Below are positions 25,896 to 35,300 of a stretch of DNA of 40,113 nucleotides, piece by piece. Below the pieces are notes generated by a model that saw only the letters and a list, made by a program, of their open reading frames with translations, did no database searches and was not told where the DNA came from. This DNA is from an uncultured Bacteroides sp. (GTDB lineage: Bacteria; Bacteroidota; Bacteroidia; Bacteroidales; Bacteroidaceae): positions 1-40,113 of the forward strand of contig CAAFUN010000126.1 of NCBI GenBank assembly GCA_900766195.1, written 5' to 3'. Positions within the stretch are counted from its first letter, which is position 1. Each line of letters starts with the position of its first letter. The position numbers and the translations under genes are program-made.

Positions 25896-26377
25896 TCATA
25901 TTAATGCAGACTCAAAAGCATAGGCTATTTTTACTACAGCATCTTACTATTAGCCTTTATCATTCGGATCGTAGTAGTATTCGTAACAGAAGCCGAATTT
26001 AAGTCTTACTCTTCCTGAAGTGAACTTTCCGTGGTTTTCTCTAGAAAAGTCAAACTCTTCAAATACAGAGGCTTTTTATATTTACTCGCATTTGCCAAAT
26101 ATCCGTCAATATACTTCCTCGTATTCTCTATAGCTTGCGGTATATTTTTTTCAAACTATTAACTTTTACCCACTTCCTGTTATATGGCTCATATATGTAT
26201 ACCCAAATAAACAATAAGGATAGCACTATATAAGACATTAGCGCCTATAGAATAATAAGATTTACCATTATGCACAAAATGTTCACTGACATTAGTACGT
26301 ATAAAAAAGGTCTTTGAGATAGAAGCATTTGCTTCTAAAACGAATAGAAATACAATTGTAAGGAAAGAGTACCTCAT
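25896..26377 (-). pseudogene. Decayed GH5 (subfamily 7-like) beta-mannanase
   Basis: An intact signal peptide (MRYSFLTIVFLFVLEANA) leads into HFVHNGKSYYSIGANVLYSAIL, which matches the start of mature GH5_7 mannanases (FxxNGKPYYxIGTNxWYxAIL). The frame then stops at 26189. Further on, another frame resumes with ENTRKYIDGYLANASKYKKP and, after a one-base shift near 26070, FEEFDFSRENHGKFTSGR, matching the conserved (I)DxAxxLxKPLVLEEFGFPRD region near the family's C-terminal end. The catalytic centre between them is deleted and several stops follow. Only about 480 bp remain of a gene normally over 1.2 kb. Position between the AraC regulator and susC suggests it was once a PUL enzyme. Boundaries are approximate. 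Confidence 0.72.
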
Positions 26378-26490
26378 GCTATTTTTATTATTAGGACATT
26401 GCAAATATATGAGGTCACTCGAAACAAAAACGATATTATTTTATCAAATAGAAGACTTTTCTATTAAGAACCAGTATTTTATAAGATGGA

Positions 26491-27378
26491 TCAAATCACA
26501 ATTTTCTTTTTTCTGTAATTCTCTCTAAATTCTTTAGGCGAACACCCTTTCTGACGTTTAAACATTCTATTGAAATTAGAAAGATTATTGAAACCTGACT
26601 CATAACAGATTTCTGCTATATTTTTTGTAGAATCTACTAGCATCCGACTGGCAAATCCTAGACGCATATCCAAGATATAATCAGAAAGAGTTTTCCCCGT
26701 ACGAAGACGGAAAAAACGACTGAAAGAAACAGGAGTCATACCCACCATCTCCGCAAGAGCAGACAGACGTATTTCTTCCTGATAATGTTCAGCAATGTAC
26801 TTCTGTACTTTTTGCACCCGTCGGCTTTCAGAAAAGGCCCCTATTTTAGCAAATGATGAACTGGATAATACTTTGGCATCATCATATAGCGACAGTTCAT
26901 ACAAAATACATAAGAAATGTACAACAGCATAAAAGCCTTGTTCTTCAGAGGCTAACTTATCTAGCCAATTGTATACTCTCATTATAGCCTGCATAGGAAA
27001 GCTAAGCCCACATTGAGCACGCTCCAACATTCGACGAATGCTATCAAACTGATTCTTTGATATAAAACTTTTAAAAAACAAATCAGAAGAGAATTGAATG
27101 GTTATTTCACGAATCTCCTTCGAGTTACACTCATGCTGTTCCCATACATGTTCCAACTCTTTACCTGTAATCAAAACCAAGTCATAATCTCCAATTGTTT
27201 CAGATGAATCACCAACTACTCTGCGGACTCCTGCTGCATGTTCTGCAAAATTTAATTCATATTCAGCGTGACAGTGAATAGGATAAGTAAATTCCGTCTT
27301 TCTCCGATCGGCAATATAGAAACAATCACGATCGGACAAAGGGGTAATCTCCCTCATAATATAATTTGTAGTTTCCAT
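26491..27378 (-). CDS. AraC-family transcriptional regulator of the mannan PUL
   Basis: A 295-residue regulator with an N-terminal cupin-like sensing domain (about 1-150; TYPIHCHAEYELNFAEHAAG, DYDLVLITGKELEHVWEQH) and a C-terminal pair of AraC helix-turn-helix motifs (about 190-290; LSALAEMVGMTPVSFSRFFR and IAEICYESGFNNLSNFNRMF, PKEFRENYRKK). The ATG at 27378 is chosen because a -7 promoter element covers 27406-27413 and would exclude the longer start at 27408. It is in the same direction as susC and separated from it by the GH5 remnant. It probably senses a mannan-derived sugar and activates the susC promoter, which is inferred from location. It lacks membrane segments, so it is not a hybrid two-component or anti-sigma system. 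Confidence 0.9.
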   Translation of the reverse strand: METTNYIMREITPLSDRDCFYIADRRKTEFTYPIHCHAEYELNFAEHAAGVRRVVGDSSETIGDYDLVLITGKELEHVWEQHECNSKEIREITIQFSSDLFFKSFISKNQFDSIRRMLERAQCGLSFPMQAIMRVYNWLDKLASEEQGFYAVVHFLCILYELSLYDDAKVLSSSSFAKIGAFSESRRVQKVQKYIAEHYQEEIRLSALAEMVGMTPVSFSRFFRLRTGKTLSDYILDMRLGFASRMLVDSTKNIAEICYESGFNNLSNFNRMFKRQKGCSPKEFRENYRKKKIVI

Positions 27379-27405
27379 TTTTTCGGTTAAAAAAGTATTA
27401 TAGCA

Positions 27406-27413
27406 CAAATATA
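27406..27413 (-). promoter_or_regulatory. -7 promoter element of the AraC-type regulator
   Basis: CAAATATA is the reverse complement of TATATTTG, a full match to the Bacteroides TAnnTTTG element. No clear -33 TTTG is found at normal spacing. It lies about 28 nt ahead of the regulator's chosen ATG. Confidence 0.5.
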
Positions 27414-27828
27414 TTTATTTATTCTTTACCCTAAAATAAATCTTTCAAGAAGTTTTTGCTTTCAGAACATGCTTTCAGCATTACTGCGGCCTCTACCAAG
27501 CCCTTTTAAGCCTAGCCTTAGATTCCTCACAATTAAAGAAAAGTATCCATAATACTGATTATAGCACATAAAAGAGACTGTTATGCCCTCCGGCAGTAAT
27601 TTGCAACTGTCTTCTGTCGTGTTGAATTGAATATAAAGTTTCACTGCATGCATAAAACCTCTCCCTTATAGACGTAAATCGAGAACTAAAGCCTGGTTTT
27701 TCCATCAACCTGTTTTCTTATTATTATAAGAGTCCCTAAATTCAAATACCATCGCTGAGAATATTATGCAATACATTAATCTTATGAAATCAATAGTAAA
27801 ATAAGAATGAACCAATCATTTTTACCTG
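27414..27828. other. Intergenic region between divergent regulator and aldo/keto reductase
   Basis: About 400 bp with no gene that I can support. A 63-codon frame on the minus strand (27462-27653) has no recognisable motif and no signal. The stretch is AT-rich and holds the promoters of the two flanking, divergently transcribed genes at its ends. Confidence 0.4.
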
Positions 27829-27836
27829 TATATTTG
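27829..27836 (+). promoter_or_regulatory. -7 promoter element of the aldo/keto reductase
   Basis: TATATTTG is a full match to the Bacteroides -7 element. It overlaps a possible GTG start at 27836 and so argues for translation from the ATG at 27869. A clear -33 TTTG is not seen. Confidence 0.5.
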
Positions 27837-27868
27837 TGCCATACGTGCAATTTTCAAAACATATAGTT

Positions 27869-28873
27869 ATGATAACCCCAGTTTATTCTCCGAACAATGA
27901 ACGATATAATAAAGGAATGAAATATCGCCGTTGTGGCAAAAGTGGTATCCTGCTACCCGAAGTATCACTCGGCTTATGGCATAATTTCGGTGATGTAAAT
28001 CCGTTTGCCAATTCGCAGGCAATGGCTCATTATGCATTTGATCAAGGTATCACTCACTTTGATCTCGCCAATAACTACGGTCCTTCTTTCGGTTCCGCCG
28101 AAGAGACATTCGGTATGATCATGAAGAAATCTTTTATGCCATACCGCGATGAACTGTTTATTTCAACCAAGGCCGGACATGAGATGTGGCCTGGTCCTTA
28201 CGGCGAATGGGGCTCACGAAAAGCACTGATAAGTAGTTTGGATCAAAGCCTGAAACGGATGAACCTGGATTATGTAGATATTTTCTATTCCCATCGCTAC
28301 GATCCTAACACTCCACTAGAGGAGACTTTACAGGCATTGGTGGATATTGTGCGACAAGGAAAAGCACTCTACGTAGGCATATCCAAATACCCCAAAGAAG
28401 CAGCAGGCTTTGCATACAACTATCTAGAAGAGCGAGATGTGCACTGCTTGCTCTATCAGGGAAAGTACAATTTACTCAATCGTGAACCAGAGAAAGAAGG
28501 TCTCTTTAGCGAAACTGCAGCAAACGGTACGGGGTTCATAGCCTTTTCCCCGTTGGCACAGGGACTACTTACCAACCGTTATCTTAACGGCATACCCGAA
28601 GATTCACGTATGGCTCAAGGTAAATTTCTAAAAGAAGAGATGCTAAGTCCTTCCTTGCTACAAAAGATAAAATCATTGAATGAATTAGCGCAGCAACGAG
28701 ATCAAACACTGGCCGAAATGGCATTGGCATGGGTGCTGAAAGATGAGAAGATAACATCAGTCATCGTTGGAGCCAGTTCTGTCAGCCAATTGGCTGACAA
28801 TCTGAAAGCCACTGAAAATGCCGTATTTACAGAAGAAGAAAAGTTCTGGATAGAAGAGTTGCTAAATGAATAA
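27869..28873 (+). CDS. Aldo/keto reductase, YghZ/GpR-like
   Basis: A 334-residue cytoplasmic NADPH-dependent aldo/keto reductase, similar in layout to E. coli YghZ (L-glyceraldehyde 3-phosphate reductase, AKR14) and to Kv-beta subunits. The catalytic tetrad is Asp65, Tyr70 (FDLANNYG), Lys101 (STKAG) and His142 (YSHRYD). The NADP-binding end is IVGASSVSQLADNLKA. The start MRRCGKSG-like region (MKYRRCGKSGILLPEVSLG) is typical for the subfamily. It is the only convincing plus-strand protein gene in the window and stands alone. The exact substrate is not determined; methylglyoxal or other small aldehydes are possible. Confidence 0.93.
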   Translation: MITPVYSPNNERYNKGMKYRRCGKSGILLPEVSLGLWHNFGDVNPFANSQAMAHYAFDQGITHFDLANNYGPSFGSAEETFGMIMKKSFMPYRDELFISTKAGHEMWPGPYGEWGSRKALISSLDQSLKRMNLDYVDIFYSHRYDPNTPLEETLQALVDIVRQGKALYVGISKYPKEAAGFAYNYLEERDVHCLLYQGKYNLLNREPEKEGLFSETAANGTGFIAFSPLAQGLLTNRYLNGIPEDSRMAQGKFLKEEMLSPSLLQKIKSLNELAQQRDQTLAEMALAWVLKDEKITSVIVGASSVSQLADNLKATENAVFTEEEKFWIEELLNE

Positions 28874-28924
28874 AACGTGCATGATTACATTATAAAATGC
28901 AGCATCTATAAGGACATAAGCAAT

Positions 28925-29010
28925 TTCCCCTAATGGAAACGACAGTTCCCCTTAGGGAAACGAGCGTTTCCTAACGTGGGAACGAGCGTTTCCGCTATAG
29001 GAAACGGGAG
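28925..29010. repeat. Array of GGAAACG/CGTTTCC palindromes
   Basis: Four related units stand 20-23 bp apart: GGAAACGACAGTTCCC (28935-28950), GGGAAACGAGCGTTTCC (28955-28971), GGGAACGAGCGTTTCC (28978-28993) and a half unit GGAAACGGGAG (29000-29010). The two central units have 7-bp arms around AG. The array lies between convergent genes and may act as a bidirectional transcription end or a REP-like repeat. The units are too short, with too little spacer, for a CRISPR. Confidence 0.8.
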
Positions 29011-29048
29011 ATAAGATATAACCTAACGATTAAAGTTTGAAGTTTATA

Positions 29049-29075
29049 ATATCAAAGAAACTATTTCTTTGGTAT
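29049..29075 (-). terminator. Hairpin overlapping the stop codon of the first GH3 fusion gene
   Basis: ATATCAAAGAAA and TTTCTTTGGTAT pair over 12 positions with one mismatch around a 3-nt loop formed by the stop codon complement. The following minus-strand sequence is AT-rich (TTATAAACTTTAA) but lacks a long U-tract. It may be a weak terminator. Confidence 0.35.
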
Positions 29076-32000
29076 CAGAGCTTGATATAAAGTCTCCTGA
29101 ATACGCCCACGTATATCCATTTTTTGCAGTTTGGTATTCCATGCATCAGGATAAGTACGGTTACTTAAGAATACATATACCAACCCGTTTTGAGGATCAA
29201 CCCATGCACAAGTACCCGTGAAACCGGTATGTCCATAAACGGAAGGAGGTGCAGAAACTGCACACGGACTATTGTCGGGACGCCGAATATCAGGCTTATC
29301 AAAGCCCAGTCCGCGTCGACTAATCTTAGAGACCGTTCCGGTAAACATTTTACAGGTAGCCTCACTTAAATAACGCTTTCCTTTCCACTCTCCTCCATTC
29401 AGAATCATCTGATAGACAGAAGCCACTTCAGTTGCATTTGAGAACAATCCGGCATTACCCGATACACCGCCCTTGAAAGCAGCAGCCTCATCGTGCACAT
29501 AGCCTTGAAGAACTGCTTTTCGCAAGAATAAATCAATGCTGGAAGGTACAATCTCACCCTGCGCAAGGTCTTTAAACGAACCAAAACTGTGACGCAACGG
29601 CAGATAGCCGGTACGTTTCAGCCCCATAGGCAGATAGAATTCTTTTTCGAGGAACTCGTTCAACGGCATGCCTACGCGATGCTCCACAACCATCTGTAAT
29701 AGAATAAAACCTATGTCACTGTATTGGTAACGCTTTTCTTTCAGCGGTGCATTGGCAATCTTCTCTTCATATTCCTTCTTGAAAGAATCGTTCAGCCACA
29801 AACTATCGCAAACCTGTATGGAATAGCCGGTCTGTTTCACTTTAGAAGTCAGACCTTTGCGGAAACGGAAATTAGGATTGGCCCATGTGTTGTTACCCAC
29901 ATACACAGAGTGTGATTTATCGGCTTTAGATTTAAACAACGTGCCACTATAGCTCTTTTTATCTATGGCATCTTGATAGAAAAGCAAAGTGGAAGGCAAG
30001 CCTGACTCGTGTAGTAACAGCTCCCTGATTGTGATATTCTTCTTATCCGTATTCTTCAGAAAAGCCAGATCATCCGATACCCTGTCAGTCAGATTCAACC
30101 GCCCTTTATCATATAGTTTCATTACTGCGAGCAAAGTAGCAGTGGTTTTCGTCAGCGAAGCAAGATCATAAATATCCGTCTTCTTTACGGGTACAGGAGT
30201 CTCTAGTACCGAGGAAGAAGCACCGGCAGAACGCGCAATGGCTCCCTTAGCCCAAGTGTGAGAACCAAAAGCCTTGTTGTACATCTCTTTTCCATCCTTC
30301 CACACCACAATCTGGCATCCGGGATAGGCACCCTTACTAATACCTTCTGCAGCAATAGTATCTATGCGGGCCAACAGGCGTGAGTTCAGACCGTATTCTT
30401 CAGGAATAAAATGATGTGGAGTCTGAGGTGAAAGGGTTACCCCATCACCGGTTGCAAAAAGTCCGCCGATACTTGCCGACAACCGTCCATTGGCCGTAGC
30501 ATCTGCATAAAGTACTTTAACTACATGCTTTTGAATATCGTCATTTGAAGAGTGAGCCAACACTATTGCATCCGCACTAGAAACAGCCCTATGTATCTGT
30601 AGTATTTGTTTACCCGAAATAAAGCACAAGTAAACGGTAGGCACTTCAGGCGTAAACTCGGCAAAGAATGACTGATAAGGAGCCAACCTGTGTTCGGTTA
30701 CACAAACCAGAATGCGTTTATAATGAGATAATGTATCCCTAAGATGCTTACATTCCTCTTCAGACAGATTCCCACCCAACTGAAAGTTCACCGGTCGGGT
30801 ATATTCTGACAGTTCCTTTAAGAATGGTTTGATCTCTTTGGCATCACCCACATTAAGAACGGCCAACTCTTTTACATCAGTACTTAAGGGCAGTACATTT
30901 TGCTGATTTCCAAGTACGGTTACGGCTGCCAGATTTAAACGACGAATCAGTTCTTTCGTCTCAGGCGTATTGATACGATTACCCAAACCTGATAGACGAA
31001 CTTGTGGTTTCCTCCTTAAACCAAGTGCATACTTGTAAGTCAGCACTTTCTTACATTTCTGATTGATATCCTCTTCCGCCATGTCTCCACTCTTCACCGC
31101 GTTCACCACCGATTCCATCTCCTCTTTTATTCGACGGGGAACCAAGAGCATATCATTTCCGGCCTTCAGTGCTTTAAGGCACACCATTTCATTCTCCGAC
31201 ACTCCTTTCATGGAAAGAGCATCCGTAAAGATCATTCCCTTGAAATGAAATTCTCTTGTTAAAAGGTCATATACCACATTTCGAGAGAGTGAAGAAGGCA
31301 AGCCGGCATGTTCTTCAAAGATAGGAACTTCGAGATGCCCCACCATAATACCGTCTAACCCTGCATTGATGGCTTTCTTAAACGGATAAAGTTCTATGCT
31401 GTCAAGACGTTCGCGAGTAAAAGACAACATGGGTAAAGCTTTGTGTGAATCCACATCAGTATCGCCATGTCCGGGAAAATGTTTGCAGACAGATAGCACT
31501 CCCCCATCTTGCAATCCTTTGGCATAAGCAATTACCTTATTTGCCACATTGACCGGACTTTCACCAAATGAGCGGGTATTAATGACCGGATTATGCGGAT
31601 TTATATTCACATCCGCTACCGGAGCAAAATTGACTCTTACACCCAATTCACGACATTGCCGAGCCATTTCACGTCCATATTCATAAATCAGTTCATCGTC
31701 TTGTATACACCCCAAGATCATATTCTTTGGAAATACCGGAGTGCCACGTAAGCGCATGGACAGTCCCCATTCTCCATCAAAGGTCACCATTAATGGGACG
31801 TCTGCCATTTGCTGCGCATCATTAGTCAAAATAGCCTGATTCTGCATCAATCCACCAGAGAACAACAAGCCGCCTACTTTGTACTCTTTCACCACTTTAC
31901 GTAATAACTCCTTATTAGCCTTACTTTGTTGCGGTGCAATGGTATAAATAAACAGTTGTCCTATGCGTTCCGTTAAGCTCATTCGATTAAAAACCGAATC

Positions 32001-32159
32001 TACCCACTGCTCACATTTTTTATCTTTCTCAACCCGTTGTAACATTAATGGTTCTACAGGAGGAACAGGAGGAGGCGGAGACGGCATCCGCTTGGCTTCT
32101 AATGCAAAACGGGTACATCCCGTTACTAATATGATTATAAAAACGAGTAATCTTTTCAT
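29061..32159 (-). CDS. Lipoprotein with NagZ-like GH3 and serine beta-lactamase-like domains
   Basis: A 1032-residue exported lipoprotein (lipobox VTGC, Cys15). The GH3 domain (about 45-390) has the NagZ motif KHFPGHGDTDVDSHKALP, with the His/Asp dyad loop, and the nucleophile region IFTDALSMKG. A GH3 C-terminal-like alpha/beta region follows (about 390-595). A class C beta-lactamase/DD-peptidase-like domain ends the protein (about 605-1025), with Ser668-Leu-Thr-Lys671, YSDIGF and GHTGFTGT. GH3 of this type removes N-acetylglucosamine from muropeptides; the second domain may be an esterase or peptidase. A periplasmic role in cell-wall turnover is inferred. A paralogue lies directly upstream. 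Confidence 0.92.
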   Translation of the reverse strand: MKRLLVFIIILVTGCTRFALEAKRMPSPPPPVPPVEPLMLQRVEKDKKCEQWVDSVFNRMSLTERIGQLFIYTIAPQQSKANKELLRKVVKEYKVGGLLFSGGLMQNQAILTNDAQQMADVPLMVTFDGEWGLSMRLRGTPVFPKNMILGCIQDDELIYEYGREMARQCRELGVRVNFAPVADVNINPHNPVINTRSFGESPVNVANKVIAYAKGLQDGGVLSVCKHFPGHGDTDVDSHKALPMLSFTRERLDSIELYPFKKAINAGLDGIMVGHLEVPIFEEHAGLPSSLSRNVVYDLLTREFHFKGMIFTDALSMKGVSENEMVCLKALKAGNDMLLVPRRIKEEMESVVNAVKSGDMAEEDINQKCKKVLTYKYALGLRRKPQVRLSGLGNRINTPETKELIRRLNLAAVTVLGNQQNVLPLSTDVKELAVLNVGDAKEIKPFLKELSEYTRPVNFQLGGNLSEEECKHLRDTLSHYKRILVCVTEHRLAPYQSFFAEFTPEVPTVYLCFISGKQILQIHRAVSSADAIVLAHSSNDDIQKHVVKVLYADATANGRLSASIGGLFATGDGVTLSPQTPHHFIPEEYGLNSRLLARIDTIAAEGISKGAYPGCQIVVWKDGKEMYNKAFGSHTWAKGAIARSAGASSSVLETPVPVKKTDIYDLASLTKTTATLLAVMKLYDKGRLNLTDRVSDDLAFLKNTDKKNITIRELLLHESGLPSTLLFYQDAIDKKSYSGTLFKSKADKSHSVYVGNNTWANPNFRFRKGLTSKVKQTGYSIQVCDSLWLNDSFKKEYEEKIANAPLKEKRYQYSDIGFILLQMVVEHRVGMPLNEFLEKEFYLPMGLKRTGYLPLRHSFGSFKDLAQGEIVPSSIDLFLRKAVLQGYVHDEAAAFKGGVSGNAGLFSNATEVASVYQMILNGGEWKGKRYLSEATCKMFTGTVSKISRRGLGFDKPDIRRPDNSPCAVSAPPSVYGHTGFTGTCAWVDPQNGLVYVFLSNRTYPDAWNTKLQKMDIRGRIQETLYQALIPKK

Positions 32160-32369
32160 TCTCTCAAGACTTCACTTATATCAATCTGAACAAATCAGAT
32201 TATTTCATAACACATCATTGCGACAACAGTTCATCCAAAACCTCAAAATATTTCTTTTCTGTTACAAAACTAAGAATAATGAGAACAACAAACGCCCATT
32301 CCACAAAAGGTAAATATATCTAGTTAATGCACCAAAAAACTAACAAAAGAAGAGAATGACTGACTAAAT
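32160..32369 (-). promoter_or_regulatory. Intergenic region of the tandem GH3 fusion genes
   Basis: About 210 bp between the paralogues. CAAAACTA at 32265-32272 is the complement of TAGTTTTG, a full TAnnTTTG match, and would give the downstream gene its own promoter. A CAAA at 32289 is 16 nt away, shorter than the usual 19-21, so the -33 box is doubtful. No gene is present. Confidence 0.4.
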
Positions 32370-35300
32370 TTATTTCATACTCTTATAGATAGTTTCTTGT
32401 ATGCCTTGACAAATCTTCATATCGCCAAGTTTCGTATTCCACACATCGGGACAAGCTTTGTTACTCAGAAAGACATATACTGTTTTATTTTTCGGATCTA
32501 CCCATACACACGTTCCTGTTGAACCTGTATGTCCATACGCTGCCGCAGGAGTTGATACGGAACATGAGCTGTTTTTTAAGTCACTCGTATTAGGTTTGTC
32601 GAAACCTAATCCCCTGAAGCTAATGGCAGAGGTTTCCGTAGTAAACAAACGACAGGTTGCTTCGCTAAGATAACGTCTGCCATCCAGTTCACCGCCATTC
32701 AAAAACATCTGGTAGACTTTACCTAACTCCTCTGCTGTTGAAAATAGACCTGCATTACCGGCAACACCTCCCAAACAAGCAGCAGCCTCATCGAGTACAT
32801 AACCACACAAATCCTGACGACGTAGAAAATCATTAGCTGCCGTAGGCATGACATCCTCTTTTCCATAATGCCGTAATGGTAGGTAAAGCGTACGCTGTAA
32901 TCCCATGGATTTATAAAACTCTTTCTCTAGATAATCATCCAAAGGCATCTTAGTAATAGCTTCCACCACTTGTTGCAGAACAATAAAGCCTACACTACTA
33001 TAAATATATCGCTTACTATCCAGTTCACACTTTGCAATGTTCTGTAAAACAGTATTCTTAAAATTCTTATTCAACCACATATCCTCTGCCATATTCAACG
33101 AATACACAGACGTTGGTTTATTGGCTATCAACCCTTTCTGAAACTTAAAGTCCGAGCAAAAATAGCTATGATCGCTTACCTGTGTCCGATGCCACTCATC
33201 TTTCCAGCTCTGTGCATAAGGACCATGAACCGAATTAGGATCAATGGCATTTAGATAAAAACGTATATAAGGAGGGAGGCCAGACTCATGCAAAAGCAAA
33301 TCTTTAATCGTAATGTTTTTCTTCCAGCCATTACGCATAAATGAAACATATTGAGAAGCCTTATCCGTAAGTTTCAGTTTACCTTCATCATAGAGTTTCA
33401 TAACAGCAAGCAGCGTAGCTGTAGTCATGGTTACCGACTCAAGGTCGAACATATCCGTAGGGCGAACTTTGGTTTTATCCTGATAAGAATGAGTACCGAA
33501 ACATTTGTCATAGACAATCTTGCCGTCTTTCATCACTACAATCTGACATCCTGGATAGGCTCCGGCACGTATACCTCTAGAGGCTATTGCATCAATATTC
33601 AAAAGAGTATTGGAATTCATACCTATATCTTCAGGAATCACACGACCTGCAATCCTATTCGGTATCATGGTGTACCCCTCTCCGGAATGATATAGATTAC
33701 CGATGCTCATAGACAACTTACCTTCCGCAGATTCTTTACCAAACAATATTCCAGCTACGACTTGCTGCACATCCGGTTGAACCGAATGACCTAAAATAAC
33801 GGCACTGGCTTTTGACAGTGCGGGTTCAATCATCTGCAAAGTACGATAAGAAGTAAAGACGGTATAAACAAAAGGAATAAATCCTTCCAGTTTATTCAAA
33901 AAATCAGCATAAAGGATAGCATCAATATCTTTGCATGAAATACTAATCACCACACGTCGGTATGTAGCCAGTTTACGTATCAATTCATCACGCTCAAGCT
34001 CTGTTAAGTTCGCGGTCAGACGATATCGCTCCACTTTCACCGGACAAAGCGTCTTTACTTCCTCAACAAAAAGGCTGTCTTTCCCATCACCAACACTCAA
34101 TATAGCTATTGGTGCATCTCCAACAGGAGTTAGCGGGAGAATACCGAAATGATTACCTAATACGGTGATTGAAGCGCGACGGAGTTTAACTGCAAGCTTT
34201 TGTGCTTCAGGTGTGTTAATACGGAAACTCATGCCACTCACACGCAATGGAGACTGTTGATTTCGCAAACCCAACATATACTTATATGCCAATATCTTAC
34301 GGCATTTAGTGTCAACCTCCGTTAGCGAAAGCTTTCCGTCTTTCACTGCTTCCAACAGTTCTTTTACTGCGTTTTCTATCGTATGCTGAGCCAACACCAT
34401 GTCATTGCCTGCCAATAGAGCCTTTGTTGTAACTTCCGGAACAGCAGAAACTCCCTTCATGGCCAAAGCATCCGAGAAGACCAATCCTTTGAACCCCAAC
34501 TCTTCTTTTAATAATCCGGTCACTATTTTGTGCGACAGTGACGAAGCATTACCATCAGGGTCTAATGCAGGAACTTGCAAATGACCAACCATGATTCCAC
34601 CCAATCCACCGCGAATCATTTCTTTAAATGGATACAACTCTATGCTATCCAACCGTTCTCTAGTATAAGATAAGATGGGAAGTGCTTTGTGTGAATCAAC
34701 ATTGGTATCACCATGACCGGGAAAATGCTTACTTACAGACAACACACCGCCACTCTCCAACCCGTGGGCATAAGCCAGTACCTTTTCAGCCACCAACTTC
34801 GGATTCTCACCAAAAGAGCGAAAATGTATCACCGGGTTACGTGGATTGGTATTAACATCGGCATCAGGGGCAAAATTAACCTGCACTCCAAGCTCTTTGA
34901 ACTCCCTAGCCACCTCGCGTCCGTACGCTGTAATATGGCTATTATCTTCAATACAACCTAGAGCTGCGTTACGTGGGAAGTCAGGCATCTTCTCCAATCT
35001 CATGCCAAGTCCCCACTCTCCATCAAAAGTGATCAGAATAGGAATATCAGCATTCTTTTGCGCAATATTTGTCAGCATAGCTTGCTCCTCTGCAGAACCT
35101 TCTGAGAAAAGCAGTCCTCCTATTTTATACTTCTTGACCAACGTTTTAACTGTTTTCTTCGTCTGCTTATCCGCTTTTGCCGGAACAGTGGCTATCAGTA
35201 ACTGCCCCACCTTCTCATCAAGGTTCATGCGCGAGAAAACGGAATCGACCCATTGTTTGCAGCGACTATCTTCTGATGATGGAAGAAACGGAGGATAAGT

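Noticed and set aside
27462..27653. 63-codon minus-strand frame between the AraC regulator and the aldo/keto reductase
   Set aside because: No motif, signal or ribosome site is seen, and it lies in an AT-rich promoter gap. It may be a decayed piece of DNA, but nothing supports a gene.
27836..27868. N-terminal extension of the aldo/keto reductase from a GTG start
   Set aside because: The GTG overlaps the -7 promoter element, so it would not be in the transcript. The ATG at 27869 fits better.
28925..29010. Possible CRISPR array
   Set aside because: The repeat units are palindromes of only about 16 bp with 4-7 bp between them. There are no 30-bp spacers and no cas genes.
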